Of a DNA stretch of 31,583 bases, positions 1 to 8,041 are shown one piece after another. The notes beneath the pieces are model-generated. The model worked only from the letters and a program-made list of their open reading frames with translations, did not search any database and was not told the DNA's origin. How positions within the stretch are numbered: the first letter of the stretch is position 1; each line of letters starts with the position of its first letter. This stretch comes from a virus. The translations under genes were made by a program, and so were the position numbers. The DNA lies in IMG/VR virus record IMGVR_UViG_3300031566_013099, positions 1-31,583 of that record; one strand, written 5' to 3'.

Positions 1-91
1 TTCGCGAATAACACCTCTTTCGAGCCGTTAATTTCGCTGCCACTATTTTCCCATCCAACCGCCGTGGTCGGCACTATATTAAATCTTTCTT
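1..91. other. Intergenic stretch downstream of rplK
   Basis: No coding sequence is supported here. On the minus strand the last bases include an AGAGGTG purine run that could be the ribosome binding site of the next gene. By the usual rplK-rplA order that gene would be rplA (ribosomal protein L1), beginning just outside the window. This is inferred from gene order only. Confidence 0.4.
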
Positions 92-517
92 TCAGCCCTC
101 TATTTCAACGCCCATACTTCGGGCGGTTCCTGCTATAATCTTCTCAGCCTGGTCCAAATCGTATGCGTTCAAATCTTTGAACTTCCTCTCCGCAATTTTC
201 CTCACCTGCTTGCGAGTAACTTTACCGACTTTTTCTTTATTGGGTATCCCGCTGCCCTTGGCAATTTCCGCCGCTTGTTTTAGCAAAACCGCCGCCGGAG
301 GACTCTTGACCTCAAAAGAAAAACTCTTGTCCTTATACATCGTTATAACAACCGGAACTATAATCCCGTTAAGGTCTTTTGTTCGTTCGTTAAACTGCGA
401 AACAAACTGGCCTATCTTAACCCCATGCTGACCCAGCGCCGGACCTATCGGAGGCGCAGGCGTCGCCTGACCACCCGGTGCCTGCAATTTAATTCTCACT
501 ACTTCTTCTTTCGCCAC
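92..517 (-). CDS. rplK: 50S ribosomal protein L11
   Basis: This is a full-length L11 of 141 residues, the normal size. The N-terminal domain shows the family signature [20 protein letters not shown] (about residues 13-32), and the C-terminal rRNA-binding domain ends [13 protein letters not shown]11 binds the GTPase-associated region of 23S rRNA and takes part in factor-dependent GTP hydrolysis and the stringent response. It lies 66 bp downstream of nusG on the same strand, the common bacterial nusG-rplK-rplA order. It is chromosomal rather than phage-borne, and the nusG-rplK junction holds none of the 7-bp arrays that fill the phage junctions. Confidence 0.98.
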   Translation of the reverse strand: MAKEEVVRIKLQAPGGQATPAPPIGPALGQHGVKIGQFVSQFNERTKDLNGIIVPVVITMYKDKSFSFEVKSPPAAVLLKQAAEIAKGSGIPNKEKVGKVTRKQVRKIAERKFKDLNAYDLDQAEKIIAGTARSMGVEIEG

Positions 518-583
518 TATTCACCTCAATCCTGCATCGCTTCTGACATAACTCAACACGCACCCAAAAAAGACAGTGCAAAA

Positions 584-1126
584 TCACAACTTTTCTATCT
601 GCCAATACTCTATATCCAGCGGCGTACTCCTGCCGAATATCGTAACTATCACTTTAACTATCCCCCGCTCAGGGTCTATCGAATCAACTATACCTTCAAA
701 ATTCTCAAACGCACCTTCCCGAATTTTTATCTGGTCGTCCTTTTCAAACTCAACTTTGATGCTTGGTGTCTCTCCAGGCTTTTCCGCTTCCAGAAGCATC
801 TTCGCCACGTCCGTATCGCGCATCGGCGTGGGAACTCCTTCAGTGCTGATAAAATCTCCAACGCCGGATGTCTCCTTAATCATAAACCAGGCCTTCTCCT
901 GCACGCGCCCGTCATCGGTCGGCTCCATCTCCATAAAAACATAACCAGGATACAGCTTACGAGTATGGACGGTCTGTTTGCTGCCGCGGATTCGCTTAAC
1001 CCGCTCAACCGGAACCTCTATTCTGCCGATTATATCGCCTAAACCTTTCATCTTCACCTTCTGCAAAAGAGCTTCCTTAACGAGCATCTCCTTATTTGAC
1101 TGGACTCGTAAAACGTACCAGCGCAT
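584..1126 (-). CDS. nusG: Transcription termination/antitermination factor NusG
   Basis: 180 residues with the NGN domain beginning MRWYVLRVQSNKE, the LYPGYVFMEM segment in the middle, and a C-terminal KOW domain (FEKDDQIKIREGAFENFEGIV). NusG binds RNA polymerase and couples it to Rho or to the ribosome. The ATG at 1126 is preferred over an in-frame TTG at 1165, because homologues begin at the MRWYVL sequence and the 13 extra residues are encoded at or beyond the phage junction. The usual upstream neighbour secE is absent. Phage-like sequence begins within about 10-30 bp of the start codon, so the gene's native promoter has been displaced or lies beyond the prophage. Confidence 0.95.
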   Translation of the reverse strand: MRWYVLRVQSNKEMLVKEALLQKVKMKGLGDIIGRIEVPVERVKRIRGSKQTVHTRKLYPGYVFMEMEPTDDGRVQEKAWFMIKETSGVGDFISTEGVPTPMRDTDVAKMLLEAEKPGETPSIKVEFEKDDQIKIREGAFENFEGIVDSIDPERGIVKVIVTIFGRSTPLDIEYWQIEKL

Positions 1127-1135
1127 ATTAAAGCC

Positions 1136-1385
1136 TGTTGTAAAACTGAGGTTGAAATGGCACAAACCGGACGTGGGTGGGATTAGGCAGGACTACCCGA
1201 ATTTATGCGGGATTGGGGCCTAATAATGAGGATTTTGTGAATATAGGCGGGCTGAAATTAAAAATTTTAGAAGTGGCACAAACAGGCCACCAGGCTGCAC
1301 ACGTTGGCCCAAAATGGCATAAATTAAAGAGACCTTACGAAACGTTTAATACCCTTTCAAAACCGCACCAAACCGGCCACAGGCG
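1136..1385. repeat. Putative prophage terminus with transposase end-binding repeats
   Basis: Related copies of a short site occur at about 1154 (GAAATGGCACAAACCGG), 1269 (GAAGTGGCACAAACAGG) and 1308 (AAAATGGCATAAATTAA), with a weaker one near 1364 (GCACCAAACCGGCCAC). Two GGGATTRGG copies occur near 1179 and 1209. Clusters of 20-bp-class sites just inside the terminal TG are the arrangement bound by MuA-type transposases. Candidate 5'-TG termini are at 1136 and 1153. The exact end and the target duplication cannot be fixed without the other terminus. The transposase encoded at 23748-25673 is the presumed ligand. Confidence 0.5.
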
Positions 1386-1633
1386 AAAATTAACTATTTA
1401 AAAACAAGACAATAAAGCGAAAGTTTTTGCCGCAACTTCGCAACTACAAACGCAAGTTAATTTTAGTTCTGAATTTTTAAGAACATAAAATTTTCAACCG
1501 GTTTTCGATAAAATTTTCAAAGACCAGCTACGCCCCATACAGGGCTGCAACAACAAAATGTCCAGCCTGCATTAACGAGGCGGGTTAGTATTCGCCCCGG
1601 CAGGCCCTCATATATTAATAAACTCAGTACCCA
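1386..1633. other. Non-coding phage end region with one hairpin
   Basis: No gene is seen in this AT-rich stretch. A hairpin at 1565-1605 (GCCTGC paired with GCAGGC, with an inner GGCG/CGCC stem) lies downstream of the minus-strand gene at 1634 and may end that transcript. Its interior weakly resembles the 43-bp element found at 20484 and 21790. Confidence 0.35.
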
Positions 1634-1861
1634 TCATTGGTGTGTTTTTGATGAGCGTTTTAGAATTCGGTTTTTACGCTTATATTCGGTTAGCTTACCT
1701 CCGGAAATACGCTTCAAATCAGCGGTGAGCTTATTATTCGTATCGAGCAGGTTGCTGATAATCCTCGTGTTGCTAATCCGGCCTTCAGCGAAGGCATCAT
1801 CCTTTACTTTTTTAAGCCGGCGGGTTCTTATTATATGCACCGGCAAAAACGGTATTTTCAT
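1634..1861 (-). CDS. Small basic phage protein, unknown function
   Basis: 75 residues starting MKIPFLPVHIIRTRRLKKVK, followed by a charged helical stretch with coiled-coil-like spacing (about residues 20-50) and a very basic tail. Short proteins with an MKIPF start followed by a helix are familiar from Mu-like phages, but I cannot name a family. It is the last gene before the phage terminus. The start context is weak (AGAG about 8 nt upstream). The segment ACGGTATTTTCATAATTATT around its start recurs at about 2032-2050, where it would encode another MKIP start that soon hits a stop, so this gene's 5' end seems to have been partly duplicated. Confidence 0.5.
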   Translation of the reverse strand: MKIPFLPVHIIRTRRLKKVKDDAFAEGRISNTRIISNLLDTNNKLTADLKRISGGKLTEYKRKNRILKRSSKTHQ

Positions 1862-2018
1862 AATTTATTCTCTTCGATTTTTTAAGTTCAGTTTCCCAGT
1901 GTTTTGACGATTCCTCAAGTGACCGAATCGGCGTGTTGCATCGCACACAAGCTCCATGCCTGAGTGAGCGAAGCACCACAACAATAAAACTTGATTTCCT
2001 TTTCAGTTTATGTTTCAT
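1812..2018 (-). CDS. Doubtful small ORF overlapping the previous gene
   Basis: 68 codons overlapping the preceding gene's start by 50 bp in another frame. It contains one CVRC pair and a charged segment (EESSKHWETELKKSKR), but no Shine-Dalgarno sequence precedes its ATG. A small zinc-binding protein comparable in position to Mu Com, which sits beside mom, is conceivable, but a second CxxC is missing. It may instead be a decayed remnant produced by the local duplication around 2032-2050. Confidence 0.22.
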   Translation of the reverse strand: MKHKLKRKSSFIVVVLRSLRHGACVRCNTPIRSLEESSKHWETELKKSKRINYENTVFAGAYNKNPPA

Positions 2019-2080
2019 AACAATTCACTAACGGTATTTTCATAATTATTTTCACCTTTTCGGCAGAGGGTAATTTGCTA

Positions 2081-2109
2081 TATTCAATATTCAATATTCA
2101 ATTTTCACT
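2081..2109 (-). repeat. 7-bp array, ATTGAAT type
   Basis: Four 7-bp units that read TATTCAA/TTTTCAC on the plus strand, hence ATTGAA-type on the transcribed minus strand. They lie 8 bp beyond the methyltransferase stop codon. These units contain TGA in every reading frame. Confidence 0.85.
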
Positions 2110-2116
2110 TCGTCCT

Positions 2117-3022
2117 TTAGGCGGTTTGTCTCCGGTTGTTTTTTTTATTCCACAAAGTTATCTGGGCCATGTCATTATTAACCAACAAAACTTCCGTTGC
2201 CTTTGCATTTTTTTTACCACGTGAACCTTGGTTGGCCATCGCCTTCGATACTATAATTTTATACTGGCTCCATTTGGGATACATCTCTTTAAGCCGCTTA
2301 TCATCATAATAGCTGACAACAATCCACGTCTCTTTGAACCGCCCGAGCATCTGGGCAAGTCTTATATGGTCACTCTCCTCGAAGTCGTAAGTATATTTTG
2401 CCCCCTTCACCAGATAAGGTGGGTCAATGTATATCGCTGTGCCCCGTTTATCGTCAATTCTCTCCAGTAATTCAAACGCATCCCACTGCAGGATAGTCAC
2501 GTTGGCCAGTCTGCGCCTCCAGGCAGGGATAGAACCAATCGCCGATTGAAACCTTTTGGCGGCATGCCCCCCGTTTGCCGTGTAGCGAACACAAAAACCT
2601 TGATTGTAACTATTTGTACCCGCAACGCCGTTTCGACCAAGCCAGGCGCAGAGGAAATAATCATAGGCCCTGTCGATGTCCGGCGCTTCTACTGGCTTAT
2701 GATAAGTTCTGTGTTTATACCGTTCAGCCGCTTCCTTAAATAACATCTCGCACATAAAAGTCCGTCGCAATCGTCTATATAGTTGCGGTCCAAGCCCCCT
2801 ATCCTGAACTACTCTTGCAAGATTTATCAGATCACTATGTAAATCGTTCACCGTCTCCATTATACAAGGCGGTTTTACCATGAGGACCGCCATCGACCCG
2901 CAAAACGGCTCCCAATAAACTCGATGCTTGCCGAGCAAGCCGACAATCCTCGGCGCCAGATTCCGTTTGCTCCCCAACCAGGGGGTGATAGCCTTAATTT
3001 TCATATTTACAGGTAAATCCAT
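2117..3022 (-). CDS. D12-class (Dam-like) N6-adenine DNA methyltransferase
   Basis: 301 residues. It transfers a methyl group from S-adenosylmethionine to adenine N6. Motifs appear in the order of D12/Dam-type enzymes: PWLGSKRNLAPRI (14-26), the AdoMet motif EPFCGS (38-43), an ND pair (59-60), and the catalytic DPPY (200-203). The recognition site cannot be read from the sequence. The ATG at 3022 follows the previous stop by 3 bp; an internal ATG (MKIKAI) is an alternative. No restriction endonuclease is adjacent. Position near the phage end matches the DNA-modification slot held by mom in Mu, so protection of phage DNA from host restriction is the likely role, by inference. Confidence 0.9.
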   Translation of the reverse strand: MDLPVNMKIKAITPWLGSKRNLAPRIVGLLGKHRVYWEPFCGSMAVLMVKPPCIMETVNDLHSDLINLARVVQDRGLGPQLYRRLRRTFMCEMLFKEAAERYKHRTYHKPVEAPDIDRAYDYFLCAWLGRNGVAGTNSYNQGFCVRYTANGGHAAKRFQSAIGSIPAWRRRLANVTILQWDAFELLERIDDKRGTAIYIDPPYLVKGAKYTYDFEESDHIRLAQMLGRFKETWIVVSYYDDKRLKEMYPKWSQYKIIVSKAMANQGSRGKKNAKATEVLLVNNDMAQITLWNKKNNRRQTA

Positions 3023-3025
3023 TTT

Positions 3026-3496
3026 CTATGCTGCGTTTAATATTAAAACATCCGTTGTTTTGTTGTAACTGACCCTCGTAAGGCCGGCCGGGACATCAGG
3101 GGCGATGTGGATATCGGCGGATACCTCTTCGGGTGTGCCCGAATGGACGTTGCCCCACTCATCAAAGCATCCGAAGGCAAATTTATACGCTCCGCAATCG
3201 AACACCTCGTGCGCCGCCTGCACGATAGCCGTGCCATGTCCGAAGGGGTATCGGCCGAAGGGCAGGTGGCCGAAGCCGGGGGCCTTCATACTAAAGGCCC
3301 TTCCCCAGTTGGACCGGCCAAAGGGCGCCCTGCCGAATCCGTAGATACCCGCCCCGCTGGGATATAACGGCAGCTCGCCCGACAGCGGGGTATCATAATC
3401 AATCTCACCAATGCCGCCATTGCCGAACAGCACAGCATAATCACCCGGCAGATAGCCGATACCGACAATAAAACTTACATTTACAATAGCGGACAT
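3026..3496 (-). CDS. Gly/Phe-rich repeat protein, probable tail-tip component
   Basis: 156 residues. The centre (about 45-92) is built from degenerate repeats of the form GxGxxPFGRxxxG (FGRAPFGRSNWG, FGHLPFGRYPFG), flanked by beta-rich ends. The C-terminal part (DVPAGLTRVSYNKTTDVLILNAA) resembles a small Ig or Fn3-like strand set. No family is recognised. It follows the hub-like protein in the tail operon and precedes the methyltransferase, a slot where siphophages carry tail-tip or fibre attachment proteins. No Shine-Dalgarno is present; the start codon abuts an ATCGAGT array ending GAGTAACGAATA-ATG. Confidence 0.55.
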   Translation of the reverse strand: MSAIVNVSFIVGIGYLPGDYAVLFGNGGIGEIDYDTPLSGELPLYPSGAGIYGFGRAPFGRSNWGRAFSMKAPGFGHLPFGRYPFGHGTAIVQAAHEVFDCGAYKFAFGCFDEWGNVHSGTPEEVSADIHIAPDVPAGLTRVSYNKTTDVLILNAA

Positions 3497-3498
3497 TA

Positions 3499-3554
3499 TT
3501 CGTTACTCGATACCCGATACTCGATGCTCGATTTACGATATTCAATTTTCAATC
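3499..3554 (-). repeat. 7-bp array between hub-like and repeat-protein genes
   Basis: On the transcribed strand the units pass from ATTGAAA/ATTGAAT, through ATCGTAA, to ATCGAGC/ATCGAGT and then the next start codon. The hub-like gene's TGA stop is itself part of the first ATTGAA unit. Confidence 0.9.
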
Positions 3555-5717
3555 CATCACGTTTTCAGCGAAACGAAGGTCTCTGGTAATCAGTTTCATT
3601 TTCTGCTTGTCGGGCAGATAAATAATCTGGCAAACCTCAGGGCAGATGACCTGCTCACCTGAAAGCTGGATACTCAGCGGATAGTCCCTGCCGCTGATTT
3701 TCTCGATGCCATCGCCGAGACAAAAAGCAGGCTCTCCTGTGCCCTCGCCCAGCCATAAACGCTCCAAAGTAAAGGCGCCGCTGATGGACATGTCCTGATT
3801 GGCGTTTCTTATGGCATCCAAGTGCTTATCGAACCATTCATCAGCACCCTTCTCGGCGGCGGGAAGGTCGCTCGTAGAAAACGAGCTCGAAGTCGTTCGC
3901 CTGGCGAGACCGTACTTTTCAGAGAAATCGTATAACTGCGAATGATGAAAAGGAGAGCCGACCATGGGGACGGGCGAGGCCTTGACGCCTAGGCGGCTGT
4001 CGAGCTGGACCGAAGCGGTGACACGAACACGGCTCTTCCAGGCACCGGCCTTGAAACTGCGACCGTTCAATTTGTCATCGCAAAGCGAAGTCCATAGATT
4101 AAGCGGCACACCATCGAGAGTGCCGCCGGCGATTTTGCCTTCGGCCTGGTCGGCCATCTCAGCAAGGTTGGCCTCATCGATATAGATACCGGCCTCCGAA
4201 CCGAGAGAGCTTATCGATGCGTTGATTACCTGCCAGCTGCCGCCACCGTCGAAGCTGAACTCGACCTTGATGCCGACCGTATTTAAATTGTCTTTATCAA
4301 CCGTTAAACAGGGCAGTAATCGCCTGTTAAAGGGTGCGTAACGGCGCTTGTAAGTGCTGCTGTCGCGAATGTACTCATCGTCAATGACCTTGGCGAAATC
4401 AAAAGGGCTGCCCCTATTATAGGTATCCGCATCGGTATAAGAGCCGGACTCGTTCAAAGACCACTTGCGGCCGACGTCACGGCGGAAAGCCGAGCCGCGA
4501 GGATGATAGTATTTATGATAACTGTAGGAATTGGGGTCGGTCAGCTGCTGCAGGTCGGACTCGGTTAAAAAGAGCCGGGTATTATTTTCGGAGGTGTCAG
4601 GCTCAAGCCGGCTGTCGAGCCAGGCGGGGACCAGTTCGGCTGTGAACTCGAAGCGGTGCGGGGCGCCGAAGCCCCAGGGATTGTTGATGACGGCGGCAAT
4701 GTCCTCGGCCATGTCCATATGCCATAACACCTTCACGCCGGCGGCTACGGCGGCGGCAATGCTCTCACCAGGGACGGGACAATACAAATAATGCAGTCTT
4801 GTCTTATTGGAGGCCGAACGCACGTAGCCGGCGGCGGAACCAGGCTTGTAAAAGACGAGAGAGACCCCACCATCATTCGAATAATCCTCGCGGAAGTCCC
4901 AGCCGATATGACGGCAAATCGAAGAGACGGCCTCGATGACGTTAAGGCCGTCAACGACAATGTTATACAACACCTTATCGAAGTCGGAATAGTCGAGACC
5001 GGCCAATTTATCAGGGTCGGGGACGGGAAAATACTTATAGGCGAGATTATAGAAGGGACTCAAAATATAACGGAGCATTTTACGCACCGTCCAGAAATCA
5101 CCGCCGCCGGCGTTGCAGAATACAGGGATATTGCATAAGGCGCTGCCGTAAACATCCTTATATTCAAGCTCAGTCTCATCGCAGTTGGTTAATCCGTTAG
5201 GATTGAAGATTATTCGACGGCCGGAAAGGTACGTGGCCGAATCGGAGATAGCAGCCTGCTCGGCCGTGCCGTAGCCGGTATAGTCATCAGGTCCGCGAGC
5301 TAACTGGCCGAATACGGGAGAGGTCACCCGCAGCAGCCAGCGAAAGTCCGAACAGGCGACGGCGTTGCGCTCGTAAGAGGAGCCGGACTGCTCACTTCCG
5401 CCGGAATAGCCGCTCATATAGTTAGTGACAAAACCCTTAAAAACAATAGTCCTTTCAGAATCCGAGCGATGGTCGGTGCGGATGCGGACCATATCACCCC
5501 AGGCAAGAGAATGAGTCTCATCCCAGCGCAGGTCAGGGAACCAGATAACGGCGACCGAAGAACGAGCGCCTCGATTGATTGTTATACGGTCGACCTTAGC
5601 GCTCCATAAAGGCTGCCAGGACAGGGCGAACTCGGGCGGTGAGCCGACAGCCTTTTTGTACTCGACAACCAATCGCTGGGCGGAGCGGGACAACTTTTTA
5701 TGATCGTTCTTTACCAT
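3549..5717 (-). CDS. Putative tail hub / tail-associated protein
   Basis: 722 residues. The N-terminal third (about 30-110) is beta-rich (RITINRGARSSVAVIWFPD, GDMVRIRTDH), as in gp27/late-D-type hub folds. The segment DGLNVIEAVSSICRHIGWDF resembles the helix found in baseplate hub and tail-associated proteins. The remainder has many aromatic and charged residues. Gene order (tube, tape measure, Dit-like, then this) is the classic siphovirus order, in which this position holds Tal or its equivalent. The assignment rests mainly on order and size. There is no Shine-Dalgarno: three ATCGAGT units run straight into the ATG. The C-terminus VMD ends at a TGA supplied by the next array. Confidence 0.55.
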   Translation of the reverse strand: MVKNDHKKLSRSAQRLVVEYKKAVGSPPEFALSWQPLWSAKVDRITINRGARSSVAVIWFPDLRWDETHSLAWGDMVRIRTDHRSDSERTIVFKGFVTNYMSGYSGGSEQSGSSYERNAVACSDFRWLLRVTSPVFGQLARGPDDYTGYGTAEQAAISDSATYLSGRRIIFNPNGLTNCDETELEYKDVYGSALCNIPVFCNAGGGDFWTVRKMLRYILSPFYNLAYKYFPVPDPDKLAGLDYSDFDKVLYNIVVDGLNVIEAVSSICRHIGWDFREDYSNDGGVSLVFYKPGSAAGYVRSASNKTRLHYLYCPVPGESIAAAVAAGVKVLWHMDMAEDIAAVINNPWGFGAPHRFEFTAELVPAWLDSRLEPDTSENNTRLFLTESDLQQLTDPNSYSYHKYYHPRGSAFRRDVGRKWSLNESGSYTDADTYNRGSPFDFAKVIDDEYIRDSSTYKRRYAPFNRRLLPCLTVDKDNLNTVGIKVEFSFDGGGSWQVINASISSLGSEAGIYIDEANLAEMADQAEGKIAGGTLDGVPLNLWTSLCDDKLNGRSFKAGAWKSRVRVTASVQLDSRLGVKASPVPMVGSPFHHSQLYDFSEKYGLARRTTSSSFSTSDLPAAEKGADEWFDKHLDAIRNANQDMSISGAFTLERLWLGEGTGEPAFCLGDGIEKISGRDYPLSIQLSGEQVICPEVCQIIYLPDKQKMKLITRDLRFAENVMD

Positions 5718-5841
5718 ACTCGATACTCGATACTCGATGTCGATTTACGATTTACAATTTACAATATTTCCGCCTTCGCTAAAGCTACGGCGGACAAGCA
5801 ATATTCAATTTTTATTATTCACTCTTCAATATTCAATATTA
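5718..5841 (-). repeat. Long 7-bp array containing a mobile-looking hairpin
   Basis: Transcribed-strand order: ATTGAAT units from the upstream stop (TAA at 5839-5841), a 31-bp GC hairpin, ATTGTAA/ATCGTAA units, and finally ATCGAGT units ending at the ATG at 5717. This is the longest intergenic array in the window. Confidence 0.9.
5769..5799. repeat. 31-bp GC hairpin repeat, copy 1
   Basis: TCCGCCTTCGCTAAAGCTAC followed by GGCGGACAAGC: a CCGCC/GGCGG stem with an inner GCT-AA-AGC. It is identical to the copy at 9576-9606 and similar to that at 6260-6290. All three sit inside 7-bp arrays. Confidence 0.9.
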
Positions 5842-6234
5842 AATCAAACATCTTCCGTAACAAATAAAATCGACGGTGACGTAGCCGCCGGCGTTCCAGT
5901 GAAAGAACTTGCCTTTTGCATCGGGGACTAAAGAGAGCTTATCGAAGACAACGTTGTAATAGGTCTGGCCGCCGTAGGTGTAATCGGCTTCAGGCACCCA
6001 CTGGTAAGCTTCGATAACATCGATGGCGGCCTGGAGAGCGGCACGGGCAGCGGCGTAACTGACACCGGCCTGATAAAAAGTACCGGTGATGACAAGCTGG
6101 CGGCCGCGAGTGCCCATAGCCATAGAGGTGACACCGTGGGCGCCGGGGAAGCCGGCGTACTGGCGCTCCGACTGGCGGGGCTGGACGCCGGCTCTTATAG
6201 CACTTCCAAAAATAGTCGTTAAGTTAGTTGCCAT
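5839..6234 (-). CDS. Putative distal tail (Dit-like) protein
   Basis: 131 residues. The motif YAGFPGAHGVTSMAMGTRGR (about 26-45) followed by QLVITGTFYQAG resembles the start of Dit and DNA-circularisation-N-type tail proteins, which form the ring joining tail tube to tip. A helix (AAARAALQAAIDVIEAYQ, about 61-78) and a beta-rich C-terminus follow. The position between tape measure and hub-like genes supports this call. The start codon follows an array ending GAGTAACGAATT-ATG without a clear Shine-Dalgarno, and the stop TAA runs directly into the next array. Confidence 0.55.
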   Translation of the reverse strand: MATNLTTIFGSAIRAGVQPRQSERQYAGFPGAHGVTSMAMGTRGRQLVITGTFYQAGVSYAAARAALQAAIDVIEAYQWVPEADYTYGGQTYYNVVFDKLSLVPDAKGKFFHWNAGGYVTVDFICYGRCLI

Positions 6235-6236
6235 AA

Positions 6237-6322
6237 TTCGTTACTCGATACTCGATACTCCCGCCTTCGCCAAGGCTACGGCGGGCAAGCGATGCTCGAT
6301 GCTTGATATTCAATTTTCAATC
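6237..6322 (-). repeat. 7-bp array with nested hairpin
   Basis: After the tape-measure stop the transcribed strand runs ATTGAAA, ATTGAAT, ATCAAGC, ATCGAGC, then the GC hairpin at 6260-6290, then ATCGAGT units reaching the Dit-like start codon. The order is the same as in the other arrays. Confidence 0.9.
6260..6290. repeat. 31-bp GC hairpin repeat, copy 2
   Basis: CCCGCCTTCGCCAAGGCTAC followed by GGCGGGCAAGC. It differs from the copies at 5769 and 9576 by paired changes: outer T-A to C-G, and GCTAAAGC to GCCAAGGC. Both changes keep the stem, so the folded form appears to be selected or copied as a structure. Confidence 0.9.
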
Positions 6323-6325
6323 CAC

Positions 6326-7957
6326 TTACGGTACCACGCCCGGGGGAAAAGTCCTCGGGCCCTGGCCGGTGTCATCTACACCGACTCGCGGATAATATTT
6401 AACGGAATTGTCGTTTATGATTACGGGCTGGCCAGTAGAACCTGCGGTTGGATTCTGAAGGGCTTCAAATTCTTCTAACCATTTATAACCTAATTTGCCA
6501 ACCTGCCCTCCTGTACCCATGAATTGTGTTAGCAGACCTGTCGGCATCTCCATTGATGTTTTAATCCTGTAAAGCAGATCTTCTTTTCTGAGCCGCTCCT
6601 CTTCCGTGCTGGGCTCGAAGGCAGTGATATCTTTTTGCAGGTATTCGATAGCCATAACATAAGGTTCAAGCTTATCGCGTATCCAGCGGTCTTCGCCTTT
6701 GGCGACAAGAATCTCATGCTGCTCTCTGGCGGTCTTTAATCTCTCCTGCCAGGATGCAAATTCGGGTCCGGCCTCGATGACGTCCGCCGCCCTGTCGGCC
6801 TCAGCAGCTTTTGCTTTTCCTAACAATGATTTTAAATAAGCTTGCGTCTGTGCATCTAAATTAGAGACTGCCGCACCTTCAACAACTCTTCGCGTAGCGG
6901 CCATTGTCCGCATGGCACCCGGCGTAATCATCTTGCCGATTCCGGTTGTAAGCTCCATTGGAAAGCCCTGGGCGGCGAGGACCTGGGCCCGGCGGGATTC
7001 GGGGATACCACCGACATATCTTAAAAGGGCGTCCATTCTTTCATTCATCGAGAGGGTCTCCCAGCTTACGCCAAGACCTTTCTCAATCGCCTGACGGGGC
7101 CGCTCATAGCCGCCGCCGGATAAACGCGCAACTTGCTCAACAAGCGTGGCCGCGAGGGCTTCGTTAGCTGTAACAGCGACAGCTCCACCGTAGGCGCTTA
7201 AACCCTCAGTCAGAGTGCCTCCCTGCGTTATATAGGCAGTAACTCCCTTTTGAGCGCCTGAGAGAAACTGGCCGAAATTAGTAGATTGACTGGCTGTATA
7301 GGCTGCCTGTAGTTGTGCAAAATACTGTTTATAGGCGGCTGTAGTCGGGGCGATGCCGGCGGCGCCTGCAAATTTAAATAATTGGCTGACCTCGGCAGGG
7401 CCGAGACCGGCGGTGCCGACAAACGGGGCGAGCTGGCCGGCAATACCCATAACCTGCGGACTCTTAATACCGCCCTGGGCGGCGAAGGCGATATCCATAG
7501 AGATAAGCATCTGCTGGGCGACTGCAGGAGAGGCAAGGCCTCCTGCTTTCTGCAGGGCGGCCGCCTTAGCGGCCCAGTCCATCTGACGGCCGCGAGTGCC
7601 GGTCTGAAACTCGAGGGCCTGGCCGATTTCGGCGAAACTGAGCGACTTTTCATAGATTTCTCTTTGGAGCTGCTGGATGCGCTCGAGCTTTTGTATAAGA
7701 GTAGTGATTATCTTCATCACAAATTGAAGGCCAAGGAATGCGCCAACAAAAGCCAACACCTGACCTTTTAAGGTTTCCAGGATTCTCCCCATACCGGTAA
7801 GCTTCTGTGTTGTTTTCTCAGTAGCAGCGGCGGCCTGCTTGCCGCCCTCGGCGGTCTTGGCGCCGACGTCTTTCGCGGAGCGGCCGACCTCATCGAGCTG
7901 CTGGCGGGTGCGGCCGGTGTCCTTGGCCTTTACGTGGATGTTGATGTCTTTGGCCAT
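6326..7957 (-). CDS. Tail tape measure protein
   Basis: 543 residues. It begins with a charged coiled-coil section (MAKDINIHVKAKDTGRTRQQ; about 1-60), then a hydrophobic segment (GQVLAFVGAFLGLQFVMKII, about 65-84), long Ala/Gly-rich helices, and a second charged coil (about 370-450). This is the usual design of tape measures, which set tail length and help pass DNA across the inner membrane. At about 1.5 angstrom per residue the tail would be near 80 nm, a rough inference. It lies directly after the tube gene with no frameshifted chaperone pair between them. The start ATG follows ATCGAGT units with no Shine-Dalgarno. Confidence 0.8.
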   Translation of the reverse strand: MAKDINIHVKAKDTGRTRQQLDEVGRSAKDVGAKTAEGGKQAAAATEKTTQKLTGMGRILETLKGQVLAFVGAFLGLQFVMKIITTLIQKLERIQQLQREIYEKSLSFAEIGQALEFQTGTRGRQMDWAAKAAALQKAGGLASPAVAQQMLISMDIAFAAQGGIKSPQVMGIAGQLAPFVGTAGLGPAEVSQLFKFAGAAGIAPTTAAYKQYFAQLQAAYTASQSTNFGQFLSGAQKGVTAYITQGGTLTEGLSAYGGAVAVTANEALAATLVEQVARLSGGGYERPRQAIEKGLGVSWETLSMNERMDALLRYVGGIPESRRAQVLAAQGFPMELTTGIGKMITPGAMRTMAATRRVVEGAAVSNLDAQTQAYLKSLLGKAKAAEADRAADVIEAGPEFASWQERLKTAREQHEILVAKGEDRWIRDKLEPYVMAIEYLQKDITAFEPSTEEERLRKEDLLYRIKTSMEMPTGLLTQFMGTGGQVGKLGYKWLEEFEALQNPTAGSTGQPVIINDNSVKYYPRVGVDDTGQGPRTFPPGVVP

Positions 7958-8033
7958 ACTCGATACTCGATACTCGATTTACGATTTACGATTTACGTTT
8001 TTAATATTCAATCTTCGATATTCACTATTCACG
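7958..8033 (-). repeat. 7-bp array between tail tube and tape measure
   Basis: Transcribed-strand order: GTGAATA and ATTGAAT units, four ATCGTAA/ACGTAAA-type units, then three ATCGAGT units joined to the tape-measure ATG. Confidence 0.9.
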
Positions 8034-8041
8034 GGTCGTAA

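Noticed and set aside
425-1042. 205-codon plus-strand ORF over rplK/nusG
   Set aside because: It is antisense to two certain host genes, has low-complexity translation and no family features; it is a frame shadow.
1565-1605. Third copy of the 43-bp RNA element near the phage end
   Set aside because: Only about 15 of 19 central positions match and no promoter is found on either strand, so it is noted as a weak resemblance only.
5718-5841. Arrays considered as CRISPR or direct-repeat origin
   Set aside because: Units are 7 bp, contiguous and degenerate, with no spacers and no cas genes. They occur at many junctions rather than one locus.
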